The notes beneath the pieces are model-generated. The model was not told the DNA's origin. It saw nothing but the letters and a program-made list of their open reading frames with translations, and ran no database searches. The position numbers and the translations under genes were made by a program. A DNA stretch of 64,000 nt from Strongylocentrotus droebachiensis (lineage: Eukaryota > Echinodermata > Echinoidea > Camarodonta > Strongylocentrotidae): NCBI GenBank assembly GCA_035222895.1, contig JAVYIG010000907.1, forward strand, positions 62,001 to 126,000. Direction: 5' to 3'. Of the stretch, positions 35,861 through 47,083 are shown in pieces. Position 1 is the first letter of the stretch. Every line of letters begins with the position of its first letter.

Positions 35861-35999
35861 GTACAGAAAGTATACAAATTACCTTGTCACAAAAAGGCCC
35901 GTCCTTACTGTTTTGACAAATAATTAAATACACATTTTGGCTGGCCAATGGCATGGCCGACAGTTATTGTGCTAGACATAAATTATGGTCAAAGCAAGA

Positions 36000-36055
36000 G
36001 AGAGAGTGAAAGAGAGAGAGAGAGAGAGTGAAAGAGAGAGAGAGAGAGAAAGGGG
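36000..36055. repeat. (GA)n microsatellite
   Basis: AGAGAG repeats with GTGAAAG interruptions. Confidence 0.88.
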
Positions 36056-36945
36056 GTGAGCAATATTTGGGCATATTGACATGCCATACTTCATGAGCCA
36101 TTTTGTTATCATGCATTGATTTTTATGATCATGTACGCTTAAATATTTACCAGAGGACTATGAAATACGACGAGAGCAACTCTAATAAATGCCATACCCC
36201 TTTAAGCGTTCCACCAGCCCTCTCTAAAGCAATGCTACGGCAATATGCCAATGATTTAGTTTACACGGCTTTTAGTATTTACCCAACGAAAGCCATTATA
36301 CACAAAAACGTAGAACGTCAAGGTCGTAAGTTCGCGCCTCCCCGCAATAAATCATGACGCATATTCGGCCACCGCGGCCCTTCCCGCGGCCGTGGAACGC
36401 ACTTCTGTCAACGAGCCAATTACGAAGGGTATACGAATTCTCTCGCCTCGTTATTCAATATGCGTCACCGTACCATATACTCCTTCTGAACAAGTTCGTG
36501 ATAACTTTTGATGACAGACTGGGTGCAGTAAGAAATCACCGACGTCGTATATTTATCCCCCAGTTTGATATCTTCATTCAATAATGGGGAACGATTGGAG
36601 AAAAGAACTTACTCCTTTTTAAAATGTTAAACACTCTGATTCGTAGTATAATGTAATACACTATCCTATAAACGCTGGGCGTGTTTTCATACTCACAAAG
36701 CAATGGAGAGCGACGAACATGCCATTAATACGTCGAATGAGTATTACAAGCCGTCTGAATTATTCAATAATAATGATTCCAATAAAGACTTTGACGTACA
36801 GATCCATGTAATCGAAGTTGAGGTGTAAAGCTTGAAGAGATGAAGACATCAATCAACGAATGTTCAGTATATCACTAGGTTCATATCTTGCGTAGATAGC
36901 TGTACTATAGAAAGGAGAACTCGTTGGGCCTATTGTAACGGGGCT
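36056..36945. other. Non-coding, no recognised gene
   Basis: Two consecutive plus-strand ORFs (36,103-36,357 and 36,354-36,584) overlap by 4 bp but show no domain. Confidence 0.4.
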
Positions 36946-37165
36946 GCTCGCTATTTATAAGGACCGCTATTTATGAAAGACCGCTATTCATTTAGTCGCG
37001 CGTTATGGATAGCGGTCCTTAAGAATAGAGAGGTAAATTGGCTTTGGTTTGCTCGCTATTTGTAAGGGCCGTTATTCACAAAAGATCGCTATTCATTTTG
37101 TGTTATAGATAGCGGTCCTAATGAATAATGGTCCTTATGAATAGCGGTCCTTAATGATAGCAAGC
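36946..37165. repeat. Foldback repeat of AAGGACCGCTATTCAT units
   Basis: Two tandem hairpins (about 36,946-37,028 and 37,051-37,165) each start with GCTCGCTATTTRTAAGG and return with ATAGCGGTCCT. The 16-mer AAGGACCGCTATTCAT or its reverse complement ATGAATAGCGGTCCTT occurs, with variation, about nine times. The outermost arms (GCTCGCTATTTATAAGGACC and GGTCCTTAATGATAGCAAGC) pair across the whole 220 bp. Confidence 0.85.
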
Positions 37166-37184
37166 TCGACTCATCGTTACCTCT

Positions 37185-37335
37185 TTTACTCTCTTTGCGC
37201 TCTACATAATCTTACTTTTATCTCTCTTTGTTCTCTCTGTATCTCTCCCTTCTCTGTCTGTCAGTCTGTTTGTCTGTCACTTTCTCCCTCCCTTAACACT
37301 TTTCCCTTTTCCCCTCTCTTTTTTCTTTTGTCTTC
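37185..37335. repeat. Pyrimidine-rich tract
   Basis: Imperfect CTCT/CTGT sequence. Confidence 0.75.
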
Positions 37336-37699
37336 CATTATAACAATTATTGGACTGCTTTATGATATAAATTACAAGGTCTAGAAAAAAATAGGGCTGT
37401 ACTTTCATCCCTAGCCTGTACATGTATTACTTTTAAAGGACTTACAATGCAGTATTCATTTAAAGCCCTCGATCACCCTCTTCATGTGACAATGGCACTA
37501 CTGGAAACCAGCTGTGCCACCGCGAAACGACTATTTCGATTGCATAGCACTTCTAATCGAAAATAGAGAAGTTATGAGTGATCGCACGAATTAAAGGACA
37601 GACCGAAAGCGTGACAACAAAAAAGGTAATCACAGTATTTTATCACGATGTATTTCAACGGCTTTATAAACACGATAACGACTAATTTCGAAAAATCAA
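37336..37699. other. Non-coding
   Basis: Nothing recognised. Confidence 0.45.
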
Positions 37700-37768
37700 C
37701 CTTACAAAGTTTCAATAGCCGTATGCGTCATCTATTAAAAAGTGTGAACATGACAATCATATGACATA
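37700..37768 (+). repeat. Interspersed repeat shared with 19,722-19,850
   Basis: Matches the earlier copy in block order; the homology continues into the left arm of the adjoining palindrome. Confidence 0.6.
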
Positions 37769-37877
37769 TTACGTTATCCGAACATGATGCATATGGGACA
37801 TACAATAAGGTATTTAAATAGAAGTTATTTAAATACCTTATTGTATGTCCCATATGCATCATGTTCGGATAACGTAA
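37769..37877. repeat. Perfect 52-bp inverted repeat, 5-nt spacer
   Basis: The left arm at 37,769-37,820 begins TTACGTTATCCGAACATGAT. The spacer is GAAGT. The right arm at 37,826-37,877 is the exact reverse complement, 52 of 52. A perfect arm pair next to a diverged repeat implies a recent event or an assembly artefact. Confidence 0.97.
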
Positions 37878-38200
37878 ATGAGTTCATTTGTTTTCTTCTA
37901 AACTAGTTGCGATTATGTTAATACAACAGACACAGTCAGCTCTATTTAGTTGTACTTTACTCCTCTCAACCTAATGTCGTGTTCTTTAGTATACATCGTT
38001 GCCTAGACTGTGCAAAGGCGTTTTGCGTTTTGTAACCAGCGATCTTTCCTCAAGCTACATGGCACAAATCACATTATCAAAGCTGCTCGATTAGGGGCTC
38101 AACGCAGTGGATCGTCAGGATATCCACAAAAGAAAGCACAGTGATCAAGTCTAGCCCCGATGAACTTAAAGACCAAGATATCTACAGTTTCCTGAACAAT
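37878..38200. other. Non-coding
   Basis: Nothing recognised. Confidence 0.45.
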
Positions 38201-38335
38201 TTAAAGATAACGTTGAGTTCTTGTAAGGCGATTGCATTGTGAAAGCAACGTCGTGGAATCGATCAGAAAAGGTTGATCATGTAGTTTATAAGACTAGTAT
38301 TGGTGTACTGCAATAATATCATCAAGAATATGAAC
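38201..38335 (+). mobile_element. Partial TTAA element, family 3, second fragment
   Basis: TTAAAGATAACGTTGAG, GCGATTGCATTGTGAAAG and GGAATCGATCAGAAAAGGTT align with 38,666-38,745 and 16,968-17,045. The right end is missing. Confidence 0.78.
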
Positions 38336-38451
38336 ATTTCCAAATCCCATCCTATATATACCTATAAACAATACCAACCTGTCCAAATATTAGGATCCTT
38401 CATATCAACGTTTCCTTTCTTTTGATTTTTCTTAAAGTAGTTTTAACATTT

Positions 38452-38495
38452 TATTTAGTTATTTATTTATTCATTTATTTATATATTTATCTGTT
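38452..38495. repeat. (TTTA)n AT-rich repeat
   Basis: TTTATTTA units with interruptions. Confidence 0.8.
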
Positions 38496-38669
38496 TTGTT
38501 TAAAGTTGGCCTCTCACACAACAAAATGAATGCACCTTTTGGGGTGAATTTAACTGAGCTGTACTGTCAATTGTAATAATCCTGTGTTTATATACCAAGT
38601 ACTTGTAGATGCTTCCATAGGTGTCGAGTGCTTGTGCACTTTAATGAAGATGCGAAGATTCTACCTTAA

Positions 38670-39032
38670 AGGTAAAGACAAGTTATGGTCATGCGATTGC
38701 ATTGTGAAAGAAACGTTGTGGAATCGATCAGAAAAGGTTGATCATCTAGCATCTAGCATCTGCAAGGTTCTGGAATCATCAAAATGATAAGAAATTTGGC
38801 CCATTCTTCGTAAAGTTACAAACACTATACACAGAAAGATGTATATGGGACTACCCTATATCTCTCACAGTCCATGAGAGAAATAAATTTACCAAATATA
38901 ATTAGTAGGCGGTTTCCCGGCAAATTTTGTATCATCCTGTATTAGTCAAAACATATTCTTTCACATGATTGGTAATGAGAGCTTCCATTTCATTTTTTGA
39001 AATTGGGGCGTTTCCAATACTGGTCTTTACCT
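38670..39032 (+). mobile_element. TTAA MITE, family 3, full length (363 bp)
   Basis: TTAA on both sides (38,666-38,669 and 39,033-39,036). The left end TTAAAGGTAAAGACAAGTTA pairs with the right end, whose reverse complement is TTAAAGGTAAAGACCAGTAT. It contains ATCTAGC in short tandem (38,745-38,760) and no ORF. It shares the first bases TTAAAGGTA with the element at 3,976, suggesting one transposase group (Kolobok-like; inference). Confidence 0.87.
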
Positions 39033-39036
39033 TTAA

Positions 39037-39433
39037 CATCTATGACAGAGACAAATACCTATTCCCTAGGAGCATTTTGAGTATCCACCTATTGGATTCA
39101 TCCATCGAGGATGTCGTGCGGTCGTTTTGTCGATATCGCTAAACTGGTATTAAAGGTCAAGTGGTTTGGGCACTTCACCTGAAGATGCGAAGGTCGTGGG
39201 TCCAAGTTGTGCGGCACTATGCTCCGACAGCAATTGGTCCTCGGGCCAAGTCCTACGCCAGCCGAACTGATAGCTTCAAACCTGGATTAAAATTAATCCT
39301 AACACTAACCCTTACATTCTTTGCAACTTTAACATAACCATAGAATATCTTTGACGAAATAAAAAGTTGCAAGAGCAAATATCTGATCACCAAAAAGGCC
39401 GCCTTAATCCCGGCATACGTGTATGTTAAATAG
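39037..39433. other. Non-coding; possible SINE-like remnant
   Basis: GTCAAGTGGTTTGGGCACTT then AAGGTCGTGGGTCCAAG (39,157-39,215) resembles a decayed tRNA-type head, but the B box is poor. Confidence 0.35.
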
Positions 39434-39496
39434 CGTGTCCACACGGAGTCAAGTATCTACCTGGGGAGGTGGGCGAAAGATATCCGTGTGGACACG
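39434..39496. repeat. Perfect 14-bp inverted repeat
   Basis: CGTGTCCACACGGA (39,434-39,447) and TCCGTGTGGACACG (39,483-39,496) with a 35-nt spacer. It could form a hairpin or be the inner part of a small element. Confidence 0.85.
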
Positions 39497-39739
39497 TCCC
39501 GAGCCAGGAGTTCCATCATTGAATTAATTAGAGATTCTGTAGCTATCAATCACACACCATGTACTCACACCATGTCACCAAGATTAGTCGCTCAAAGGTT
39601 TCACAGAGAGAGAGGGGAGTCTTACACGGTTATGTGCCAATTGTTCTTAGGCAAAGACAAAAAAGCACGGCGGTGTCTGTTTCGCAGCTGACCTTGCCGC
39701 AAAAAGGAAGATATTAAGCAGGATCAGAGGCTATGTATA

Positions 39740-39741
39740 AC

Positions 39742-39775
<34 letters not shown>

Positions 39776-39825
39776 TCGAAAGAGAGAGAGAGAGAGAGAG
39801 AGAGGGGGAGATGGATAAAGAGAGA
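39740..39825. repeat. (GA)n microsatellite
   Basis: Two long AGAG blocks around a TCGAAAG interruption. Confidence 0.9.
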
Positions 39826-40084
39826 ATGGTAGAGGGTGAGGCAGTAATCAAAAGACGATGGGCCCCTTTTTATAAATATACCTCACTGTTTTAATTGTTC
39901 ATTCACATTTCATGCACATTTTAGTTGACCTACAGTCCAGTCCCACCCCCTTCCCCCACTAATAAGGACGAAATCTACGATGTCGCTTAAGAGAACAGGA
40001 TAATTGGGCTCATGATTGTAGTTGGAATTTTAAATCTTAATTCTTAAATGTTTGTTTTCGTGGAAGGAGCAATTGCTGCGCTCG

Positions 40085-40126
40085 CCCCCCCCCCCCCCTC
40101 TCCGCCCCTTGGCTACGCCATTCCAA
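40085..40126 (-). mobile_element. Poly-C run and possible hAT-like end
   Basis: A C-run is followed by CCGCCCCTTGGCTACGCCAT, the reverse complement of an ATGGCGTAGCCAAGGGGCGG end. Only one end was seen. Confidence 0.4.
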
Positions 40127-40387
40127 GTCACCTCTCCACATCGGCAAAGTTAGAACTTAGCCTCGCACTATGGAGTTATTTGCTCTCTCACCCATATCAA
40201 AAGGTAGATGTCATTCACGCCGGGACATTTCTAATTGCAATGTAGTGTATCATCTTCATTTAATTAGTGTTACTATGTGCAGATGCTGTCCTCTAGGGAC
40301 GAATTCTGTGATCAGGTTTGCAAGAAAGAATGGAAAAACAATGGCCCAAATACATTAAACTGGAAATCGATTGGGGTGGGTACAGGT

Positions 40388-40407
40388 GGAGGGGGGGGGG
40401 GGGGGTA
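40388..40407. repeat. Poly-G run
   Basis: About 17 G. Confidence 0.88.
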
Positions 40408-43092
40408 CGATGCGATTGATTTTCAAACACATCATAATAATACAAGAAGCAACCATCATTGGTTGAAAAATGATATTGAAATATTCCAATAATAATGTTT
40501 TTTCCGCCCCTCCCTCTTCTCTTTCCTCCAACAAAACAACTTGTTTATGCAAACTATAATTCTTTAAATATTGTCATTATAAAGAACCTAATCAAAACAT
40601 AAACAACAAAAAATGCATACCTTTAATTACAATAACACGATACTGGCGCACGTTCTAATGCATTTTTGAAAGCGCAATGATTATGAAACAGTACGAGAGA
40701 CAGCGATCGCACCAAGCAATAAACAATTGCCTTACGATTTTTCATCAGTGTTACTGATCAATACGTCATGGTTATTTCATTTTGCCCTACTCAAGGGCAT
40801 GACCGGGTATTTTTTTTAAGGACTTACTGGGGTGATAGACTCATATGCTGAAATATTTCAAAACAATGGCAACGTATAATGACCAGGACAGTGTGAGTGA
40901 GATTTAAAAAAAAAACAATTAATTTTCACAAATATTATTCGTGCTATTTACGTCTGGGAATGACCCTCCCAAAGATGACGCAAGTACGGTTCGAACCCAA
41001 GTCGGCCAATGAAAAAGCACACTTGACGACTGAAAATTAATCAACATACCTCGCCCTTGAATAAGAATTTTATTGCAATGTCCTTGTTTATTAACTGTCC
41101 TACAGTTTGGTCTAAATCGGTGCCCATATTTATTACGAAATTGGTCACCATGGTCAATACCAAATGATGCAATATTCCTACTAGCGCAGGGTCGACTGGC
41201 GGACAAAACTTATTACAAGAGCAATATCATATTTTGTTTAGGTGAATTGAGAAGTCAAGGTCCCATTTTATAGTGCATTTGCAAATTTTGGAATTGTTGC
41301 CTATTTATAATTGCGTTTATTAAACACCATACATGCGCATAATTATGGTACTTCAATCATATACTGATGATAGAGCGAATAGGAGAGTAAACCAATGTAT
41401 GTCCATTGTGATTCCGATTTATGTTGAGGTACACTATATCCTCTTTACCCCCTGCGCTACATCATCTATTCAATCTAATCTCATTCAAATAACACAAATC
41501 GTCCAGTACCTTGTTCGAAGTCTTCATAACGCGAGTAAACGATCGATGCTGCAACATTGACTGATCTACCGGCCAGCGGTATCGACCAATAGCGGAATCA
41601 TCCTGATCATCATCGTCGGCATCATTTTCAGGGACACGCTTCGGGGGTTGTCAATCGAAAGTCAGGTTATTAGTGCAGGCGCCCGCATCAATAAAGCAAG
41701 TGTCGCTCCCGTTTTTCTACGAGATATCAAAATTCATTTTGCATTATTTTTGTTGAGAATGCCCTTTGACATTTTGTTTCCAATGTCAAGATGATTCATT
41801 CCCAAATGAAAAAAATGAAAAATGAAATTATGATAGTGATGTTTTTTGGCAGGTTTGTCAGTGTTGGTTAGTTTATAATTCATATCTATAATGTAACATG
41901 TGCAATGAGATCGTTAGCATGCTCAATTTGTATAAACACATTCTTTGGATCCATGACATTAATAATAGCATTGACATTTCTGTTCGATAAAAATGGGGGG
42001 ATTTATAATCCCTAAAGATAACGTTGCTGAAGATGTTTTGTCTCAGCAGTAGTTTATTTTTATGAGAACAACTGAGATTTGTTTTGTTAAGGATTAAAAT
42101 AAACGTATACTGGTAGTCCATTGGTTTAAGGCCTTGCTTCGATATGAGGATTTCATGATCTAAACTCCAACATGGCAATTGTGTTCTTTGGTAACTTAAA
42201 AGGCATTTTATATTAATGACTCTCTCCACCCAGGTGCATATACATGTACCGCGATGGGAAGCGACGTTAGCCTTGTAAAATCGAATGACCGTGTACCCTG
42301 GGAATAGAAAGTGCAATACAATCAAGATGATTTAAAAGCAGAATCTAATGAAATATAAATGGATAATAATTAATATATTTCAAATAACCTTGATCAGTAA
42401 TTTGTAACTTAAATGCACATTAATTCATAAATTGAACAGTAATCATGATCATCACAACATGATTTTATGTTTTCTCTTTCTCCAACGCTCTTATCTCTTG
42501 CTAAATTGCAACGGCATTATGCGGTGGTGGAGCATGTCGAAAACATTAACAGATCAATCTTTTAGATCTGATTGTCGTGCAAGGTAACTTTTACCAAGGC
42601 AAAATAATTCCTCACCTAATTCTGTTCATTTCAGTGCAAAAGTTTTTCCCCAAAATTAACAGCACATTAAAGCATTCTAATGCTTATTCGAGTTTGCGGT
42701 TACACTTTGATAATAACGATAATCATAATCTTGTTTACTCGGGGTAGAACACTATTCTCCATGCAATCATTTATTTAAAGATACTGATTACACTTTTGAC
42801 TCTCTCATAACAGATCACATGGTTTCTTTACGGTTGATGTATACGTTAACAAAATTATGTTGTCACAAAGCCAGGATTTACAAGGACAACACCATTAGAC
42901 TATGAGAAATAATCTGTTCATGCAGAAGACTTGGCAGTTACGGTCCGATGGAAAGCTTTGTATTCTCCATGTACAGAATCATTCCGCGATCATACTTCCA
43001 CCGTCCTTCATAATTAGTTTCTTGTCCTTCATAACTAGCATGCTGTTCGTATTTCTAACAATCATCATTCGTCTTCGTCACCAAATTTTTTG
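40408..43092. other. Long non-coding stretch
   Basis: A B-box-like GGTTCGAACCC (minus-strand sense GGGTTCGAACC) near 40,989-40,999 may be a SINE remnant without an A box. The largest ORF (41,873-42,325, minus) shows no domain. Confidence 0.45.
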
Positions 43093-43602
43093 AAGCGATT
43101 TTTACAATTTCAAACAACGGGCTGCCGGTTCATATTACTAATAAACAACGCAGGAGGGCCGGTTCGTGATACACGATACACATTAATAAATAATGATACT
43201 ATTTATATTATTTATATTATTATTATTATTACATTTATTATTAATAATATCATTACCAGAATTATCATAAGCGATTTGATAACCCACGGAAGCCTTATCA
43301 GCATTAACACTGTCCTTCCTAATGACACTGCAGTGTTAATTATCATAAGCGATAAGCGATTTTTATGATTTCAAACAAAGGGCTGCCGGTTCATATTACT
43401 AATAAACAACGCAGGAGGGCCGGTTCGTGATACACGATACACATTAATAAATAACGATACTATTTATATTATTTATATCATTATTATTATTACATTTATG
43501 ATTAATAATATCATTACCAGAATTATCATAAGCTTTTTGATAACCCACGGAAGCCTCATCAGCATTAACACTGTTCTTCCTGATGACCCTGCAATGTTAT
43601 TT
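43093..43602 (+). repeat. Recent 261-bp tandem duplication
   Basis: GCTGCCGGTTCATATTACTA occurs at 43,121 and 43,382. The units agree almost base for base through AACAACGCAGGAGGGCCGG, the (TAT)n stretch and ATTACCAGAATTATCATAAG. Small differences sit at GCGATTTG/GCTTTTTG and CTTAT/CTCAT. The second unit runs directly into a SINE. Confidence 0.93.
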
Positions 43603-43747
43603 CCCCCAGTAATTGCCAGGTATCCATTAACACACCTTGGTGGAGAGTGGAATATGTCGATGAATGGAAGTCAGTCCAGGGATGGGATTCGAACCACTAA
43701 CCCTTGAATTGAGAGTCAAGAGAATGAACCACTATACCACGACACTT
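43603..43747 (-). mobile_element. tRNA-headed SINE (copy of the 44.3-kb family)
   Basis: Minus strand: A box TGGTATAGTGG (43,739-43,729), B box GGTTCGAATCC (43,695-43,685), with CTC at the anticodon position. The body CCACTCTCCACC then GTGTTAATGGATACCTGGCA matches 44,410-44,446. The tail is cut at the duplication boundary near 43,603. Confidence 0.8.
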
Positions 43748-44310
43748 ACTCTCCCCCATCTTTTTATATAATTTTCAAGTAATTCTGGCATTACAGTGTT
43801 TGTCAAGTCGAACCAACAACGCGCATGCAACATGTGCTAATGCTTAGTGACGTCTGTCCACAAAACATATTAAACAACGCAATATGAAATTCGTGCATAT
43901 GAGTATCGTAGCATTGCCTTGGCTTTTAATCGACTGGATATCCATCCTTTCCAAAGAGATTGTGTCTGTCTCATGAATCATCAGAAGAAAAGATATGGCT
44001 AACCTGTCAATATGGTGGGTTGTCGGTCTCGTGGGCTGTAAACATGGTAGTATTGATTCAAATTAATCATTGCCTAACAGATTTGAAATTACTATTCACG
44101 TGAATACATTGAAACAAAATATATATTTGAAGAGCACCGAGAAGACTATTTAGTATCAATGATATGATTAGTAGTAGAAGTGGTCCCTGTTTTTGCCCTG
44201 TTGAACTTCCGAAGCTATATGGATACTCTTAAACAACAAAAAAGTCTGCCTATTATTTCCCCCACGTTTAACTGATAACAACATATGCTAAGGGATAACG
44301 TTGATATTTA
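43748..44310. other. Non-coding
   Basis: Nothing recognised. Confidence 0.45.
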
Positions 44311-44530
44311 TGTTATAGTGGTTTACTCACTTGACTCTCTATCTAAAAGTTGAGGGTTCGAATCCCAGCCCGGCACTAACGTCTTTTGGAAGGACCTTGA
44401 TCCACATTTGCCACTCTCCAGTCGCGTGTTAATGGGCACCTGGCAATACTATGGTAATTATAATTGCCGGGCCCGCAGGAAGAGCACAATGTGACTACCT
44501 TCGGTAAATAAGACCCAATAATAGTTATTT
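44311..44530 (+). mobile_element. tRNA-headed SINE, plus strand
   Basis: An A-box-like TTATAGTGGTTTA and B box GGTTCGAATCC (44,355-44,365) are followed by TGCCACTCTCCAG and GTGTTAATGGGCACCTGGCA. The tail contains ATAATTGCCGGGCCCGCAGG. Head and body match the SINE at 43,603-43,747 in opposite orientation. Confidence 0.8.
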
Positions 44531-44888
44531 TCAATGAAACATATTCCTATAATTGCGATGGTTCCATTGATTCCAAAACTTACATATAAGTATTGTCGTC
44601 AAACATTAATGCTCAGTACAATACTGTCACAATTGCGTTACTACTGTGGTACTTGAAATCATTTACCTTTAACATCACAGCGTTTTCAACTTCTCACGTT
44701 CGTATTTGGTATTATCTTTTTCTCCGTTGTCAACAATTATTGATTTGTAAGCATGCTGCTAGTCAGTTTGAAACTGTTGAATTGACTCTTCGTCGGTTTG
44801 GAACATGCTCGTTACATTGAGTGGGGTTTTCCCTTATCAATTGTCATTCGAAACAGAATTGAATGAGAATGAGGATATCTCAAGCCGA
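44531..44888. other. Non-coding
   Basis: Nothing recognised. Confidence 0.45.
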
Positions 44889-45010
44889 ACTAATTTATTC
44901 ATTTATTTGTTTATTTATTTATAATTGTTTGTCTGGGTAGCCCATTCACCAATAAGTAGTGGTCTTTCAAGGGGCCCTGACTAATTATGAACATATATCT
45001 TACATTTAAT
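44889..45010 (-). mobile_element. LINE 3' end, same family as 23.5 kb
   Basis: (TTTA)n is followed by GGGTAGCCCATTCACCAATA, AGTAGTGGTCTTTCAAGG and GGGCCCTGAC as at 23,510-23,565. Only the 3' UTR is present: an extreme 5' truncation. Confidence 0.85.
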
Positions 45011-45039
45011 TGTAATCTCGCTGGATCCTACATGATATA

Positions 45040-45113
45040 ATCGATGTATACCGTAACGGAATTTCTAGACGGCGCAATAGAAATGCCTATTATTATTATT
45101 TATTATTATTATC
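45040..45113 (+). mobile_element. Short LINE-like 3' tail with (ATT)n
   Basis: GACGGCGCAATAGAAATGCC leads into (TATTAT)n. A GCGC-TAGAAATGCC-ATT tail resembles 3' ends of marine invertebrate LINEs. No coding sequence remains. Confidence 0.45.
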
Positions 45114-46099
45114 ACCGTCTCAAAAGTGGATTAGTGACAGAAGTTCACTTCAGCGAAGTAAAATGTCTCAGCTAGAAGAACCTCGATAGAATTTATTTAA
45201 ATGCTGGGCAATTGCAACAACAAAATATATAAATATATAGCTTTTGTCGGTCTATATGAAAACAATTTTGCTTCACCTTGACTCTGTTAGTACGTTAGGT
45301 ATTTTAATATGCAATTAAAAGCTTTAAAAAGGGACATATAGGTTTAAGTTTTGTGTATTCGACTTAAAAAAAAACACTGTCCAGGCATGCCCTGTATTTT
45401 CACGTGCTAAATTCAAAAGATCATCCTGCCAATATAGATCGGATGGACTCCTCTTTAAATATAACAAGTAAATATATTCATTCTATGAGCCCTGCTATCT
45501 GTCGACATAGACAACCAAACACAAAGACTGAAGATGCCCAATCAATTAACTTTTGATAGCTGCCATCTGATGATATCATCATCATTGTCACCATGAATGA
45601 TAGTATGTACACATGATGAAAGCACGATGAGTGGATTATTGTGTGCAGTGAATGTTGGCTCAGTCTCCTGCTTTTACTTTTTCATTGGCGGCAAGGGGGC
45701 GTCGAAAAATTCTCTCCTATTTGCTCTCCAGACATCAAATATTTGTTCAATATTTCATGTTTGGCGGTCGCCGTGACTACAATTGCAGGTTAACAACCTT
45801 TGGTTAACAGGGGGAGAGGATGGACAGAGCGAGAGAGACTTGAAAAGGGTGGACAGATGCTCCAGGAAAGTGATCGTGGTGATCTCTTCCGCAACATTGT
45901 TTTGTTTTGTAGAACTGGAGCTGAATGGTAGCTGGGTTATAAAAGACATGTATGAATTTCATTTACCTTTGCGGCAGGTGTATGTTTAATTTGAAACAAA
46001 GACGAGAGGAAGAGCGCCTTAATGTATGTACATCCGTGTCTGTTATAACGAGACACATCATTATTATGAAGAAAGTACACTGATTTGAATATGAGTGAG
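45114..46099. other. Non-coding
   Basis: No gene recognised. The 64- and 68-codon ORFs on opposite strands at 45,755-45,989 have no domain. Confidence 0.45.
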
Positions 46100-46440
46100 G
46101 GAGAGGGGATGACTTTAGGCTAAGACGAAAATAGAGAGAGAGAAGGAGGGGGGGGGGGTGATAAATCGTATGAATGGAGAAAAGGAGAAAGATAGAGTGA
46201 ACGAAAGAAAGGAAAAAAAGAGGAAGGGGGAGATATAATAGTGAATGGTAAGGAGAGAGAGAGAGAGAGAGAGAGGGTAAGAGAGTCTGAGAGGAAGAGT
46301 AAAAGAGAAATAAAGAAGACAGAAAGTAAAGATAATCTAATGGAGTGTGTGTGAGAGAAAGGGTGAGAGAGAAAGGTTGAATTATCATTAGGGGAAAGAG
46401 AGAGATGGAGAGAGAGAGAGAGAGAGAGAGTAGGAGGTGG
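46100..46440. repeat. GA-rich purine tract with G-run
   Basis: A G-run lies at 46,149-46,158, with GA blocks at 46,254-46,275 and 46,397-46,429. The minus-strand Ser/Leu-rich ORF of 171 codons is a shadow of this tract. Confidence 0.85.
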
Positions 46441-46465
46441 TTGTCAGGATTAACATAAATGTTCA

Positions 46466-46661
46466 AGCCCATCAGCACTAGTTTAGACAGGAGGAATTAT
46501 ACCTCCCTGCATGATTGCTGACATGGGGTTATCTCATCAAATCAGCTCTCAATATTTATTAACACAAGAAAAAGGGGACCATGGGGGACCAACGGTCACC
46601 GATTAGGCATCGTTTGTTATATAGAGGGCGCAAGTATAGTTATAAGTAGTGCAGTGGGGCT
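46466..46661 (+). mobile_element. 187-bp-family TTAA MITE, copy 3 (196 bp)
   Basis: Same element as 5,542-5,728 and in the same orientation, with a small insertion (TATT) in the middle. The flanking tetranucleotides are TTCA and TTTA, so the target duplication has mutated. Conserved core: CTCATCAAATCAGCTCTCAA and TATATAGAGGGCGCAAGTA. Confidence 0.87.
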
Positions 46662-47083
46662 TTTATTTAAGGGTGGCAGACATTGCTCAGTTTGAATGTG
46701 AACGATACAGAACATAAATTACTCGAGTCGATACAGCGACTGTCAATCACGCAGGCATGATCCCTGCAGCGCCAGCGAAGAACATAATTAAGAAAAGTGG
46801 AGCTACTTGGCACCCTTACTCACCCAACGCCATACCAGTCGAACAGGCATGGAACAACCCCAGGGTCTCCCCTTAACCAGTTAGACTCAACGTGCGTCAA
46901 GATACGAGGGCCCGAGGTACCTATCTCATGCACGGTGCGTCAAAGTTTGCGTGCGTTGAAATTTTACTCAAGTGTTGTGGGACAGTGTATAAATGCAAAG
47001 CTGTATTATGTTGCACGAACATTTAAATTGTCTTTTTGTTACAGATGAGCTGGTGGATAAGGAAATTAAATGGAGAAGACCAT
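46662..47083. other. Non-coding
   Basis: An 83-codon plus ORF (46,797-47,048) has no recognised domain. Confidence 0.4.

Noticed and set aside
39150-39220. tRNA-like SINE head
   Set aside because: The B box is degenerate (GGTCCAAG) and no shared SINE body follows.
40985-41000. B-box-like GGTTCGAACC
   Set aside because: No A box at the right distance and no cloverleaf; it may be a decayed SINE or chance.
43090-43707. Two similar ORFs with repeated NIITRIII segments
   Set aside because: They are the translation of the 261-bp tandem duplication and its AT-rich core, not a repeat protein.
45963-46478. 171-codon minus-strand ORF
   Set aside because: Composition artefact of the GA tract at 46.1-46.4 kb; it also runs into a MITE end.
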